Of a DNA stretch of 64,000 nt, positions 16,148 through 25,149 are shown one piece after another. The notes beneath the pieces were generated by a model. It was not told where the DNA came from, did no database searches, and saw only the letters and a program-made list of their open reading frames with translations. Source of the DNA: Bradyrhizobium cenepequi (GTDB lineage: Bacteria > Pseudomonadota > Alphaproteobacteria > Rhizobiales > Xanthobacteraceae); the NCBI RefSeq assembly GCF_020329485.1, contig NZ_JAGKJI010000016.1, forward strand, positions 84,572 to 148,571, written 5' to 3'. The number at the start of each line of letters is the position of its first letter. Position 1 is the stretch's first letter. The translations under genes and the position numbers were made by a program.

Positions 16148-17929
16148 CTACGCCGCGACAAGCAATTCGCCAACCTCGGCCATGCCGACGGCGCGCTCGC
16201 CGAGCAGGTGATCGGTGATGGCGCGCGATGCAGTATTTTCCGTCAACCGGAACGGATCATGTGCGGCAACGCGATGGTCGATCACCAGGCGCGACAGCAA
16301 GAGCCGCCGGGCATCGCCTCGCATTTCATCAATACGTCCGCCCTCCCACGCGAGCGTCACCGCGCTTGCGACGTGATAGAGCAAGCTGGTGACGCGTCGA
16401 GCTTCCGCTTCATTGTCCATGCGGCCGGCGACATCGCGCGCAAAGCCGATGGCGCGGTCGGTGAGTTCATGCAGGCGGTTGCGCCAAGTCTGCGGCACAT
16501 TGGCGCTATCGTCGAGCCGCGCGTGCAGATCGGCGGCCAGTGCGGAGTCCGCACCATGGCGGCCGACGGCGCGCTTCAAGGCGTCGATCGCGACGATGTT
16601 GCCGGTGCCCTCCCAGATCGAGCCGAGATGCGCGTCGCGCAAGAGCCGCGCAGTGACGAATTCCTCGATGTAACCGATGCCGCCACGCATCTCCATCGCA
16701 TCGCCACAGACCTTTCGCGCATCGCGGGTGGCACGGAATTTCAAGGTCGGGGTCAGGATCCGCAGCAGCGCCGCCGCATCCTGGCTGCCGGCCTCGGCGC
16801 GGTCGAGCGCATCCGCAGTCAAGAAACTCATCGACAGCGCCTGCTCGGTCGCAAGCATGATCTTCATCAATTGCCGACGCGCCAAAGGCAGATCGATGAT
16901 GCGGCTGCCGAACACGACGCGGCCCTTCGCCACCGTCATCGCATCATGATATGCCCGGCGCATCAGCGCGGTCGACTTGACGCCGTTGGACAGCCGCGAC
17001 GAGTTGACCATCTCGGCCATCTGCACAAAGCCGCGATCGAGCTTGCCGACCGCATACGCAATCGCGCCTTCAAGCCTGATCTCGCCGGAGGCCATCGAGC
17101 GCGTGCCGAGCTTGTCCTTCAACCGCACAATCCGATAGTGGTTCTGCGAGCCGTCATCGAGGAAGCGCGGCATCAGGAACAGGCCGACACCACGCGTGCC
17201 GGAGCCCGCGCCTTCCGGCCGCGCCAGCAGCATCACGACCTTGGCGTCCGCATTCGAGCAGAACCATTTCTCGCCATAGAGCCGCCAGTGGTCGCCCTCC
17301 TGCACCGCTGATGTGGTCAGCGTGCCGACATCCGAGCCGCCTTCCTTCTCGGTCATGAACTGGCCGCCTTGCGTCAGCTTTTCCATGTCGGTCTGGGTCA
17401 GGCCATCGAGATATCTTGCCTTCAATGCCTCGCTGCCGAAATTCGCTAGCAGCTTGGCGCAGCCGTCGGTGACGTTGATCGGACAGCCCATGCCGAATTC
17501 GGTTTGGTTGAACAAGAAGGTGAAGGCGTGTTTTGCCACCACCGGATACTTGTCCGGCCAGCCCAAAATGCCCTTGCGGATCGACATCGCGTGGATGCCG
17601 AACTCGCCGAACGCGGCCCTCTCCAATTCGCGATAGGCCGGATGATATTCGATCCACTGCACGTCGCGGCCGAACTTGTCGCGCTGGTGCAGCACCGGCA
17701 CATGCCGGTCGGCAAGCCGCGCGCATTCGTCGAGGGTGCCGCCGGCGAGCGCCCCCAGCCGATCGAGATGCGGCTCGACATGGCGAAACAGCGCATCCGG
17801 CAGATGCAGCCGCAGCAGGTCCTGAAGCGCCGGATCGGCCTGATAGAAATTCATGCCTGAGGTATCGGGCGCAAGCAGGCCCGGCTGGTTGGCAATATCA
17901 GCGTGAGAAGCATGTTTCAGCGGCTGCAT
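16148..17929 (-). CDS. Acyl-CoA dehydrogenase family protein, AidB-like, 593 aa
   Basis: Long acyl-CoA dehydrogenase relative of the AidB type. It has FMTEKEGGSDVGT (191-203) for FAD, EMRGGIGYIEE, and an intact catalytic motif IWEGTGNIVAIDALKRAV with Glu440. An extra C-terminal helical domain (about 455-593) accounts for the length. AidB of E. coli is linked to alkylation damage; most alphaproteobacterial members have no proven substrate. ATG 17929; the divergent SDR gene begins 150 bases away. Neither ada/alk genes nor DNA repair genes adjoin it, so a metabolic role is as likely. Confidence 0.85.
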   Translation of the reverse strand: MQPLKHASHADIANQPGLLAPDTSGMNFYQADPALQDLLRLHLPDALFRHVEPHLDRLGALAGGTLDECARLADRHVPVLHQRDKFGRDVQWIEYHPAYRELERAAFGEFGIHAMSIRKGILGWPDKYPVVAKHAFTFLFNQTEFGMGCPINVTDGCAKLLANFGSEALKARYLDGLTQTDMEKLTQGGQFMTEKEGGSDVGTLTTSAVQEGDHWRLYGEKWFCSNADAKVVMLLARPEGAGSGTRGVGLFLMPRFLDDGSQNHYRIVRLKDKLGTRSMASGEIRLEGAIAYAVGKLDRGFVQMAEMVNSSRLSNGVKSTALMRRAYHDAMTVAKGRVVFGSRIIDLPLARRQLMKIMLATEQALSMSFLTADALDRAEAGSQDAAALLRILTPTLKFRATRDARKVCGDAMEMRGGIGYIEEFVTARLLRDAHLGSIWEGTGNIVAIDALKRAVGRHGADSALAADLHARLDDSANVPQTWRNRLHELTDRAIGFARDVAGRMDNEAEARRVTSLLYHVASAVTLAWEGGRIDEMRGDARRLLLSRLVIDHRVAAHDPFRLTENTASRAITDHLLGERAVGMAEVGELLVAA

Positions 17930-18079
17930 TGAATTCTCTGCTTCGTTTCCTCATCTGTTGGATGAGACTATCGCACATCGAATGCCGGGATGTCGCCCCA
18001 TACGGTTGCGGCGAGAGAGCCCATTTCGCCGCAAGCTCCTGCCAAAGCAAAATCTTCTCCGGCAGCTCAAGGAAAGCTC

Positions 18080-18781
18080 ATGGAAACCCCAAAATACAAG
18101 ATCGCCCTGATCGTCGGCGTCGGCGAAGGCCTGAGCGCTTCGCTGGCGCGGCTATTTTCGCGCGAAGGAATTCGCGTGACGCTCGCCGCGCGGCAAATCG
18201 AAAAACTCGGCGCGCTCTGCACCGAGACCGGCGCGCGGGCCTTTGCCTGCAACGCAACCGATGCGGACGAGGTCGAACGTCTGTTCGGCATGGTCGAACG
18301 CGAGATCGGCACGCCCGACCTCGTGGTCTATAACGCCAGCGCACGGGCCCGCGGCGCGCTGGTCGACCTCGTGCCGGCCGATGTCGCCAACGCGATCGCG
18401 GTCTCAGCCTTCGGCGGCTTCCTGGTGGCGCAGCAGGCAGCAAAACGCATGCTGCCGAACAAGCATGGCGCGATCCTGTTCACGGGCGCGTCGGCCAGCG
18501 TCAAGGGGTATGCGCAATCGTCGTCGTTTGCGATGGGCAAGTTCGCGTTGCGTGGCTTGGCGCAGAGCATGGCGCGCGAATTGTCGCCGCAAGGCATCCA
18601 TATCGCGCATTTCGTCATCGACGGCGGCATCCGCAGCAGGACGCGCCTTGATCCGGAAGACCGACCGGATTCGCTGCTCGACCCCGACGCGATTGCTCTC
18701 AGTTACTGGAACGTGCTGCAGCAGCCGCACAGCGCCTGGAGCTGGGAAGTGGAGCTCCGCCCCTGGGTGGAGAAGTTTTAG
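18080..18781 (+). CDS. SDR family protein with altered active site, 233 aa
   Basis: Short-chain dehydrogenase/reductase fold: IVGVGEGLSASLARLF at 11-26 is a deviant glycine motif (last Gly replaced by Ser), LAARQIEK and VVYNASA follow, and ILFTGASAS supplies the active-site Ser. Where the Tyr-x3-Lys pair is expected the sequence is Phe150-Ala-Met-Gly-Lys154, so the catalytic Tyr is absent. It may be a non-classical reductase or a binding protein. The frame is open farther upstream, but ATG 18080 has AAGGAAAG and begins the conserved fold. Divergent from the AidB-like gene, with which it may be co-regulated. Confidence 0.8.
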   Translation: METPKYKIALIVGVGEGLSASLARLFSREGIRVTLAARQIEKLGALCTETGARAFACNATDADEVERLFGMVEREIGTPDLVVYNASARARGALVDLVPADVANAIAVSAFGGFLVAQQAAKRMLPNKHGAILFTGASASVKGYAQSSSFAMGKFALRGLAQSMARELSPQGIHIAHFVIDGGIRSRTRLDPEDRPDSLLDPDAIALSYWNVLQQPHSAWSWEVELRPWVEKF

Positions 18782-18788
18782 CGTTCTT

Positions 18789-18935
18789 CACCTCTCCGGC
18801 TTGCGGGGGAGGTCGGCGCGAAGCGCCGGGGGCTCTCTCCCCACGAAAAATCCCATCGCGGAAACACCCTCGCCCCAACCCTCTCCCGCAAGCGGGAGAG
18901 GGGGCGGAGCTCGCCTGTGGAGACACCTCACCCTG
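18789..18935. repeat. Palindromic repeat, CACCTCTCC/CCCTCTCCCGC family
   Basis: Composite of CACCTCTCCGGCTTGCGGGGGAGGT and CCCTCTCCCGCAAGCGGGAGAGGG hairpins joined by CCCTCGCCCC sequence. Lies after the SDR stop, before the terminator at 18959. Confidence 0.7.
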
Positions 18936-18958
18936 ATCGCATCGGAGACGTGTAGTAG

Positions 18959-18993
18959 AAAAAAGCCCGGTTCTGGGGCGGCCAGAACCGGGC
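18959..18993 (-). terminator. Rho-independent terminator of the GNAT gene
   Basis: Perfect 12-base stem GCCCGGTTCTGG / CCAGAACCGGGC with a 5-base loop. On the minus strand it is followed by six T residues and starts seven bases past the stop codon at 19000. A textbook intrinsic terminator. Confidence 0.9.
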
Positions 18994-18999
18994 CAGTGA

Positions 19000-19620
19000 T
19001 CAAACCGCAAGCGAGGAGAAAGCGGCCTTGCGAGCGGCAGCGAGCCGCCAGCTAGCGCATGGGATATCCTGCGGTTCGATAGCGATGTGTTTCTGAAAGC
19101 GCACCAACTTCCAATCGCCGGGGCTGTTGGTGAAGGCGTAGCCGACCTTCTTCGCCAGCGCGATCATGGCGTCGTTGGAACGCAAAGTATCGCCGAACAG
19201 CCGCTCGGCGCCGAGCGCCGCGGCGCGGCATTCGAGATTCTTCAACAGCGCGCGGCCGATGCCTTGACCCTGCCAGCGGTCATCGATCGAGACGCCGAAC
19301 TCGATGCTGGCATCCTCCGCATGGAAGGCATAGCGGGCTTCGCCGACGATGACCTCCAAGCCGTCGAGCATCACGGTGACGACCACGCTGAAATGCTCGT
19401 GCTCGCCGACATGGACGAAATTCTCCAGCACGTTCTTCGGCAATTCGCTGACGGCGCCAAAGAAGCGGTTGTAGCGGGAGCGGGTCGAGAGCGAGCGAAA
19501 ATAGTTCTGCAACTCGTCCGCATCGCGCGGCTCGATGAAGCGCACGGTGATTTCCTCGCCACTGCGCGAACGCAGCACGTCGGAATATTGCTTGAGGTCG
19601 TCGAGACGCAGGGTGGTCAT
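19000..19620 (-). CDS. GNAT family N-acetyltransferase, 206 aa
   Basis: Acetyl-CoA dependent N-acetyltransferase. The fold is visible from VRFIEPRDADEL onward; the acetyl-CoA pyrophosphate loop is DDRWQGQGIGRALLKNL, and the following strand carries LFGDTLRSNDAMIALAKKVGY. It is similar in layout to GNAT domains found in Bradyrhizobium stress genes. ATG 19620 with GGAGAG upstream; the longer open frame overlaps a low-complexity stretch and is not credible. The C-terminal tail (about 170-206) is basic and not part of the fold. It lies 67 bases downstream of a DUF1127 gene and ends at a strong terminator, so the two form a unit. Confidence 0.85.
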   Translation of the reverse strand: MTTLRLDDLKQYSDVLRSRSGEEITVRFIEPRDADELQNYFRSLSTRSRYNRFFGAVSELPKNVLENFVHVGEHEHFSVVVTVMLDGLEVIVGEARYAFHAEDASIEFGVSIDDRWQGQGIGRALLKNLECRAAALGAERLFGDTLRSNDAMIALAKKVGYAFTNSPGDWKLVRFQKHIAIEPQDIPCASWRLAAARKAAFSSLAV

Positions 19621-19687
19621 GACACGCTCTCCGGAAGAAAATAGGCCGACATCCCTCGACAGAGGCGACGCCGGCGTCGGCGTCACC

Positions 19688-19879
19688 TCATGCCCGCCAG
19701 AAGGGTTTTTCGGCCTCAAAGGCGATGTCGCTCCAGGACTTGCCGATGTCGTGGAGGTCGCGCTCGGACCACTGCGCAAGCTCGCGGCGGGTCCGATAGC
19801 GCTGGCGCCAGACGTGGAGGGTCTCACTCAATTGGGCCAGCGCCTGTGCGAACACGCCACGTCCATGATGATTTATCAT
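19688..19879 (-). CDS. DUF1127 domain-containing small protein, 63 aa
   Basis: Small protein with the YjiS-like DUF1127 pattern: ETLHVWRQRYRTRRELAQWSERDLHDIGKSWSDI, where the Arg-rich helix and the LxxLSDRxLxDIGL-like core are recognisable. Members are abundant in Alphaproteobacteria, often stress-induced, and some affect RNA or phosphate/carbon metabolism; the mechanism is unknown. I start it at ATG 19879; a TTG at 19909 would add ten residues, and neither has a clear ribosome site. Upstream of the GNAT gene on the same strand, and divergent from the LysR gene. Confidence 0.75.
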   Translation of the reverse strand: MINHHGRGVFAQALAQLSETLHVWRQRYRTRRELAQWSERDLHDIGKSWSDIAFEAEKPFWRA

Positions 19880-19959
19880 CGATTCATGAGTGCATGTGGA
19901 CACGCTCAACTCCTATGGCTAATCTGCTACGCGGAATATCTGCATCATTTCCGCTTTGC

Positions 19960-19975
19960 ACAAACGACACTTTGT
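19960..19975. promoter_or_regulatory. Candidate LysR-type operator
   Basis: ACAAACGACACTTTGT, an ACAAA-N6-TTTGT inverted repeat, sits about 46 bases upstream of the lysR start in an AT-rich divergent gap. Position suits autoregulation. No direct evidence of binding. Confidence 0.25.
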
Positions 19976-20021
19976 ACCGTTTTACATGAGATAAAATCAT
20001 GAATCAGGACAGGTCCGGGGG

Positions 20022-20921
20022 ATGACTGCCAGGCTGCCATCGTTGAATGGTTTGCGGGCCTTCGAGGCCGCGGCGCGGCACCTGAGCTTCACCCAGGCCG
20101 CTGTCGAACTGAACGTGACGCAGACCGCGATCAGCCATCAGATCAAGCGGCTGGAGCAGGAGCTCGGCGTCCGGCTGTTCGTGCGGCAGAACCGGGCATT
20201 GACGTTGACGCCAAAGGCGGCCGAATATCTCCCCGGCGTCCGCGCCGCCTTCAACGATTTGAAGCTTGCGACCGACCGTCTGCTGCGGCGCGAGGACGAC
20301 CATGTGCTGACCGTGTCGACGCTCGCCTCGCTCGCCGCAAAATGGCTGCTGCCGCGGCTTTCCACGTTCCAGGAAGCGCATCCCGGCATTGACGTGCGCA
20401 TCACCACCTCGACCAGCCTGGTCGATTTCCAGCGCGACAATGTCGACGCCGCGATCCGCTACGGCCGCGGCCAATGGCAGGGATTGCGGGCCGACTGGCT
20501 GATGGCGGACGAGCTGTTTCCGGTCTGCAGCCCGTCCTTGCTCAAAGGCGAGAAGCCGCTGCGGTGCCCTGAAGACCTCCGCGACCACGTGCTCTTGCAC
20601 ACCAGCAACGCCAACAGCGACGACTGGCGCCTGTGGCTGACGGCGGCCGGGCTGCCGACCGACTTCTCCAAGCAGCCGGGCATCACCTTCGACCTGATCT
20701 TCATGACCGTCCAGGCCGCGCTCGACGGCATCGGCGTCGCCATGGGCCGGACATCCTATGTCCAGGACGACATCGCCAAGGGGCGGCTGGTGGTTCCCTT
20801 CAAGATCACCCTCCCCGCCGACGCCGGCTTCTACCTGGTCTCGCCGCAGTCCAGGAGCGATCCGCCGAAGCTCGCGGCATTCCGCCAGTGGGTGGTGGCC
20901 TCAACCCAAACCAAGACCTGA
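20022..20921 (+). CDS. LysR family transcriptional regulator (GcvA-like), 299 aa
   Basis: Transcription factor with an N-terminal winged helix-turn-helix (about 1-65: LPSLNGLRAFEAAARHLSFT, then AAVELNVTQTAISHQIKRLE) and a periplasmic-binding-like effector domain (about 90-295). The wording LNGLRAFEAAARHLSFTQAA and YGRGQWQGL is typical of the GcvA-like group. GGGGG precedes ATG 20022. The MFS transporter gene follows 143 bases downstream on the same strand and is the obvious candidate target. Confidence 0.88.
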   Translation: MTARLPSLNGLRAFEAAARHLSFTQAAVELNVTQTAISHQIKRLEQELGVRLFVRQNRALTLTPKAAEYLPGVRAAFNDLKLATDRLLRREDDHVLTVSTLASLAAKWLLPRLSTFQEAHPGIDVRITTSTSLVDFQRDNVDAAIRYGRGQWQGLRADWLMADELFPVCSPSLLKGEKPLRCPEDLRDHVLLHTSNANSDDWRLWLTAAGLPTDFSKQPGITFDLIFMTVQAALDGIGVAMGRTSYVQDDIAKGRLVVPFKITLPADAGFYLVSPQSRSDPPKLAAFRQWVVASTQTKT

Positions 20922-21064
20922 AGACCCGACAAAACCTGAAGATTTCCGGGTGACCGACGCGTTTTGCGGGTTGGTCGCGCCGTTCTGCTGTGCCAAATTG
21001 CCGCAGATCTAAACCATCTCCTGCGGCGACGCGCCGCAGCACGCGCAACGGGGAGACAACGCGC

Positions 21065-22375
21065 ATGGCGCCGACGACCACCGCAGAGATACCGCAGATC
21101 AGATCGCGCATCGGCGCCATCCTGCGCGCGACCAGCGGAAATTTTCTCGAGCAGTTCGATTTCTTCCTATTCGGCTTCTATGCGAGCGCGATCGGCAAGG
21201 CGTTCTTCCCTTCCGACAACGAGACGGCCTCGCTGCTCAACACCTTCGGTGTGTTCTGGCTGGGCGCCTTGATGCGCCCGGTCGGCGCGATCGTGCTGGG
21301 GGCCTATGTCGACCGCATCGGACGCCGCAAGGGCTTGATCGTCACGCTGGCGATCATGGCGATGGGCACCGTGGTGATCGCGATCTGCCCGAGCTATTCG
21401 ACGATCGGGATTGCCGCGCCCGTCATCGTGCTGCTCGGCCGGTTGCTGCAGGGGTTTTCCGCCGGCGTCGAGCTCGGCGGCGTCTCGGTGTATCTGTCGG
21501 AGATCGCGACACCTGGCAACCGCGGCTTCTACACCTCGTTCCAGTCGGCAAGCCAGCAGGTCGCGATCTTCGTCGCCGCGATCATTGGCTATGTCCTGAG
21601 CGAGATGATCTCGCCGGCAACGGTGTCCGCCTGGGGCTGGCGCATCCCGTTCTTCATCGGCTGCCTGATCATCCCCTTCCTCTTCGTGCTGCGGCGGACG
21701 CTGGAAGAGACGCCGGCGTTCCTCGCCATGAAACGGCATCCGACTGCGTCCGAAATATTCGCGTCCGCGGTCGCGAATTGGCGCATTGTGATCCTCGGCA
21801 TGATGATCGCGATCCTGACCACAACGACCTTCTACTTCGTCACCGTCTACACGCCGACCTTCGGCAAGAACGTGCTAAAATTGTCGACGCACGACGCTCT
21901 GCTGGTCACGCTATTGGTAGCGGTGACCAACTTCATCTGGAACCCGGTCGGCGGCGCGGTCTCCGATCGGCTCGGCCGCAAGCCGGTGCTGCTGACGATC
22001 GCCGGGCTTTCCTTCATCACGGCCTATCCTGCGCTGCACTGGCTGGTTGCCGCGCCGAGCTTCAGCAAGATGCTGGCGGTCGAGATGATGTTCTCGTTCT
22101 ATTTCGGGGTCTACAGCGGCACCATGCTCGGCTGCCTGGTCGAGATCGTGCCGGCGCATGTGCGCACCACCTGCTTCTCGCTGGCTTTTGCCTTGGCGGC
22201 AGCGCTGTTCGGCACGTTCACGCCCTTCGCCTCGACCTGGCTGATCGACCACACCGGCGACAAGGCCTCGCCGGGCTTCTGGCTGATGTTCGCAGCAACG
22301 CTCGGCATCATCGCGACCGTGACGGTCTATCGCGGCGGCCAGACCATCGAGGCGCGCGAAGCGGTCGCCGCCTGA
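21065..22375 (+). CDS. MFS transporter, metabolite:H+ symporter (MHS) type, 436 aa
   Basis: Inner-membrane secondary transporter with about 12 hydrophobic helices. The loop 2-3 motif is recognisable as GAYVDRIGRRKGL. The opening ILRATSGNFLEQFDFFLFGFYA and GFSAGVELGGVSVYLSEIA are typical of the MHS family, which includes citrate, tricarballylate and dicarboxylate:proton symporters. Start ATG 21065 with GGGGAG nine bases upstream; the longer frame is not needed. Probably imports an organic acid under control of the preceding LysR regulator. Confidence 0.87.
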   Translation: MAPTTTAEIPQIRSRIGAILRATSGNFLEQFDFFLFGFYASAIGKAFFPSDNETASLLNTFGVFWLGALMRPVGAIVLGAYVDRIGRRKGLIVTLAIMAMGTVVIAICPSYSTIGIAAPVIVLLGRLLQGFSAGVELGGVSVYLSEIATPGNRGFYTSFQSASQQVAIFVAAIIGYVLSEMISPATVSAWGWRIPFFIGCLIIPFLFVLRRTLEETPAFLAMKRHPTASEIFASAVANWRIVILGMMIAILTTTTFYFVTVYTPTFGKNVLKLSTHDALLVTLLVAVTNFIWNPVGGAVSDRLGRKPVLLTIAGLSFITAYPALHWLVAAPSFSKMLAVEMMFSFYFGVYSGTMLGCLVEIVPAHVRTTCFSLAFALAAALFGTFTPFASTWLIDHTGDKASPGFWLMFAATLGIIATVTVYRGGQTIEAREAVAA

Positions 22376-22399
22376 CGCTGCCAGCCTCTGGCCACTGTC

Positions 22400-22503
22400 G
22401 TCATTCCGGGGCGATGCGAAGCATCGAACCCGGAATCCATCGGGCCGCGAGTGCAAGCGGTGAAATGGATTCCGGGCTCGCGCTGCGCGCGCCCCGGAAT
22501 GAC
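22400..22503. repeat. Palindromic repeat, GTCATTCCGGGGC family, copy 2
   Basis: Ends TCATTCCGGGGCG and CGCCCCGGAATGAC-like, with ATGGATTCCGGG / CCCGGAATCCAT inner arms. It separates the convergent MFS and Rieske genes, seven bases from the Rieske stop. Confidence 0.8.
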
Positions 22504-22509
22504 ACCGAA

Positions 22510-22923
22510 CTATAAATCCACCACGACGTAGTCGCTTTCCACCGAGACCGAGATGGTCTCGGCGACATACGGGCCCTTCACCAGATTGGTGCCCGGCTCG
22601 ACATTGACCGGATAGGCCCGCGCGCGGAAGCGCTTGGGGTCGCAGTAGGACTGGCCAGTGCGGATGTCGAACTCCCAGCCGTGCCAGGGGCAGCGGATGA
22701 TCTCGCCGAATTTCGTGTACTCGATCTCGCCCGGGTCTGACGATTGGGCGAGCCCGATCAACGGTCCTTCGCACAGCGAGGCGCCCTGATGCGGGCAGCG
22801 ATTCAAGAGGCCGAAGAACTCGCCCTTGACGTTGAAGACCGTAATGGGCCGGCCATCGATCTCCAGGAACTTCCTTGTGCCCGGCGGCAGCTCATTCACC
22901 GGGGCAACCACATGTCTTGCCAT
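22510..22923 (-). CDS. Rieske [2Fe-2S] ferredoxin-type protein, 137 aa
   Basis: Single Rieske domain. Cluster ligands are Cys43-x-His45 (CPHQGAS) and Cys78-x2-His81 (CPWHGWEFD). No membrane anchor or oxygenase domain is present, so it is a soluble ferredoxin or a small oxygenase component. The ATG at 22923 overlaps the TGA of the upstream amidohydrolase (TGATG), which indicates translational coupling. No oxygenase alpha subunit or reductase gene adjoins it, so its redox partner is not visible. Confidence 0.88.
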   Translation of the reverse strand: MARHVVAPVNELPPGTRKFLEIDGRPITVFNVKGEFFGLLNRCPHQGASLCEGPLIGLAQSSDPGEIEYTKFGEIIRCPWHGWEFDIRTGQSYCDPKRFRARAYPVNVEPGTNLVKGPYVAETISVSVESDYVVVDL

Positions 22924-24032
22924 CAAGAAAGTCCGTACAGCTTGCGCGCATTGTCGAGATAGAACGCCTGCTTGTTGGCATCGCTGACGCCGGCCGGCAG
23001 CACGCGCGAGGGCTCGTCATAGTCCCAATGCGGGTAGTCGGTCGCGAACAGCAGCTTGTCCCAGCCGATCCATTCGATGGTTTGGAACAGATGATCGCGC
23101 CGCTCCGGATCCTCCATCGGCTGCGTGGTCCACCAGATGTGGTCGCGGATATAGTCCGACGGCTTGCGCCTCAGATGCGGCACCTCGGCATGCAGGCGCT
23201 CGAACACCTTGTCGAGACGCCAGGCCAGTGACGGCGCCCAGCCGAAGCCGGCCTCGACCATCACCATCCTCAATTTCGGGAAGCGCTCGAACACGCCTTC
23301 GAGCACAAGGCTCGCCAGCGCGGTCTGCTGGCACTGCGAGTGGCCGACCATCTCCTCGATGTAGTAGCTCGGCCAGCCCGAGGCGGTGATGGGATTGCCG
23401 CCGAAGCCGAAGGCATGCACGCCGACCGGAAGTCCGGCTTCCTCCGCCGCCTCATAGATCGGCCAATAGCGGCGCTGGCCGAGCGGCTCGACATTGCGGC
23501 TGAGCAGCAGGACCTGCACGAAGTTCGCATCACCGGCGCGCTTGCGGATCTCCGCGGCGGCGGCCTGCCCTTCCTCATTGGCGACAACAACCGAGCCTTT
23601 CAGGCGCGAATCCTTGCTGGTCCATTTCTCGATCTGCCAGTCGTTGACGGCAGAACAGATCGCCGCTGCCAGATCCTGATTGCGGATGCCCTGCCCGGTG
23701 TTAAGCGGGTTGAGCACGCCGAGCGCGACATTGTTCGGGTCGAGATGCTGCTGCTGCATGAAGGAAAGCGAGGAACCCTGCGGACCGCCTTCCGGCGGGT
23801 AGGCGTCGCGGCGCGACGCATTAGGCTGCGCCTTGGGATAGGGTGGACCACCCATCATGCCCTGATAGGCGTGGACGCCGAAGGTTTCGAGATGTGCGTG
23901 CCAGCGCTTGGCGAGGAATGGATACAGCTCGGTTTGGGTGGCGCGCGCCGGATGGATGTCGCAATCCGCGATCGCAGTCTTGACGCTGGAAGACGAGGCA
24001 GCCTCCGGACGTTCACGAATCTGAATGTTCAT
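22923..24032 (-). CDS. Amidohydrolase family 2 protein, 369 aa
   Basis: TIM-barrel metal enzyme of the amidohydrolase-2 family, which includes ACMSD and other decarboxylases as well as hydrolases. Likely metal ligands: ADCDIHP (Asp-x-His, near 25), GVHAFG (His), and FATDYPHWDYD (Asp and His near the C-terminus). It shares its plan with the upstream gene 24029-25111; both are about 360 residues and differ mainly at the N-terminus. Its start overlaps that gene's stop by ATGA, and its own stop overlaps the Rieske start. Both decarboxylation of a catabolic intermediate and hydrolysis are possible. Confidence 0.87.
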   Translation of the reverse strand: MNIQIRERPEAASSSSVKTAIADCDIHPARATQTELYPFLAKRWHAHLETFGVHAYQGMMGGPPYPKAQPNASRRDAYPPEGGPQGSSLSFMQQQHLDPNNVALGVLNPLNTGQGIRNQDLAAAICSAVNDWQIEKWTSKDSRLKGSVVVANEEGQAAAAEIRKRAGDANFVQVLLLSRNVEPLGQRRYWPIYEAAEEAGLPVGVHAFGFGGNPITASGWPSYYIEEMVGHSQCQQTALASLVLEGVFERFPKLRMVMVEAGFGWAPSLAWRLDKVFERLHAEVPHLRRKPSDYIRDHIWWTTQPMEDPERRDHLFQTIEWIGWDKLLFATDYPHWDYDEPSRVLPAGVSDANKQAFYLDNARKLYGLS

Positions 24033-25111
24033 GTCGTCACCTCTTTTGCTGATTCCTTCAATCGGCTGTAGGTCGCGAGCGGATTGTCGATCATGATCTT
24101 GCGGACGAGGTCGGGAGAAATCCCCTTCGGCAGCGCCTCGTCGCCATCGAATTGCCAGTGCGGATAGTCGGTCGAGAATAGGAGCAATTCGTCCGACTGC
24201 ATATGGTCGAACAGGCGGTTCAGCGTCTCACCTTCCGACGGCGCGTCCACCGGCTGCAGCGAGAAGCGGATGTTGCTGCGCACAATCTCCAGCGGCGCGC
24301 GATCGACCCACGGCGTCTCCATGCGGACGCCGCGCCAGAACTTGTGCAAGCGCCAGAGATAAGGCGGCAGCCAGGTGAAGCCGGACTCCAGCATCACCAT
24401 TTTCAGGTTCGGATGGCGGGCGAACACGCCCTCGACGATCACGCTGGTGAGTTGCGTCTGGAACGCCTGGGCCTGCGCGACATAGTCCTCGATATGATAG
24501 GAGCCCCAGCCGACCGAGGTCGGCGGATTGTGATAGGCGCTGCCGGCGTGCACGCCGATCGGCAGGCCCAAGCGCTCCGCCGTGGCATAGATCGGCCAGT
24601 AGTGCCGCTTGCCGAGCGGCATGTCGCCCATCACCAGCATCAGCACCTGGACGAAGCGTGGATCACTGGCGCAGCGCTCGATCTCCTTCACCGATTTGTC
24701 GATGCTCTGCACGGGGATAACGATCGAACCGCGCAGGCGATCGTCCTTGTCGAGCCATTCCCTGGCGAGCCAGTCGTTCAGCGCGCGGCAGAACGCATCC
24801 GCCATGTCCTCGCTGAACACCATCTGCACGCCATAGAGCGGATTGCAGATGCCGTAGGCGACAGCGAACTTGTCGAGCGCCTGGCGCTGCATGTCGGCAA
24901 GGCTCGAGCCCGGCTTGCCCTGCGCCGGCCGCCAATCCGGGCGCGCCGAGATCGGCGAATTGACCGGATAGGATTGCGAAAGCAAATCCGTCATGCCGCG
25001 CGTCGTCACCTGGTCGCGCCAGTAGTCGTTCATATACGGCAACAGGCTGGTCAGATGGGGCACGGCGGGATGCAGGTCGCAATCCACGCCGCCCGCGATC
25101 GGCGACGTCAT
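24029..25111 (-). CDS. Amidohydrolase family 2 protein, 360 aa
   Basis: First gene of a three-gene operon (amidohydrolase, amidohydrolase, Rieske). The metal-site motifs are DCDLHPAVPH, IGVHAGSAYH and STDYPHWQFD. ATG 25111 has GAGGAAA upstream and starts the conserved DCDLHP region; an upstream in-frame start would extend through a candidate operator and is unlikely. The two paralogs conserve RHYWPIYATAE / RRYWPIYEAAE and GIRNQDLAAA / EDMADAFCRA regions, so they are an old duplication and may form a heteromer. Substrate unknown. Confidence 0.86.
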   Translation of the reverse strand: MTSPIAGGVDCDLHPAVPHLTSLLPYMNDYWRDQVTTRGMTDLLSQSYPVNSPISARPDWRPAQGKPGSSLADMQRQALDKFAVAYGICNPLYGVQMVFSEDMADAFCRALNDWLAREWLDKDDRLRGSIVIPVQSIDKSVKEIERCASDPRFVQVLMLVMGDMPLGKRHYWPIYATAERLGLPIGVHAGSAYHNPPTSVGWGSYHIEDYVAQAQAFQTQLTSVIVEGVFARHPNLKMVMLESGFTWLPPYLWRLHKFWRGVRMETPWVDRAPLEIVRSNIRFSLQPVDAPSEGETLNRLFDHMQSDELLLFSTDYPHWQFDGDEALPKGISPDLVRKIMIDNPLATYSRLKESAKEVTT

Positions 25112-25149
25112 GACGTTTCCTCGTTTAAGCGCATGCGCAGCGCCATTGG

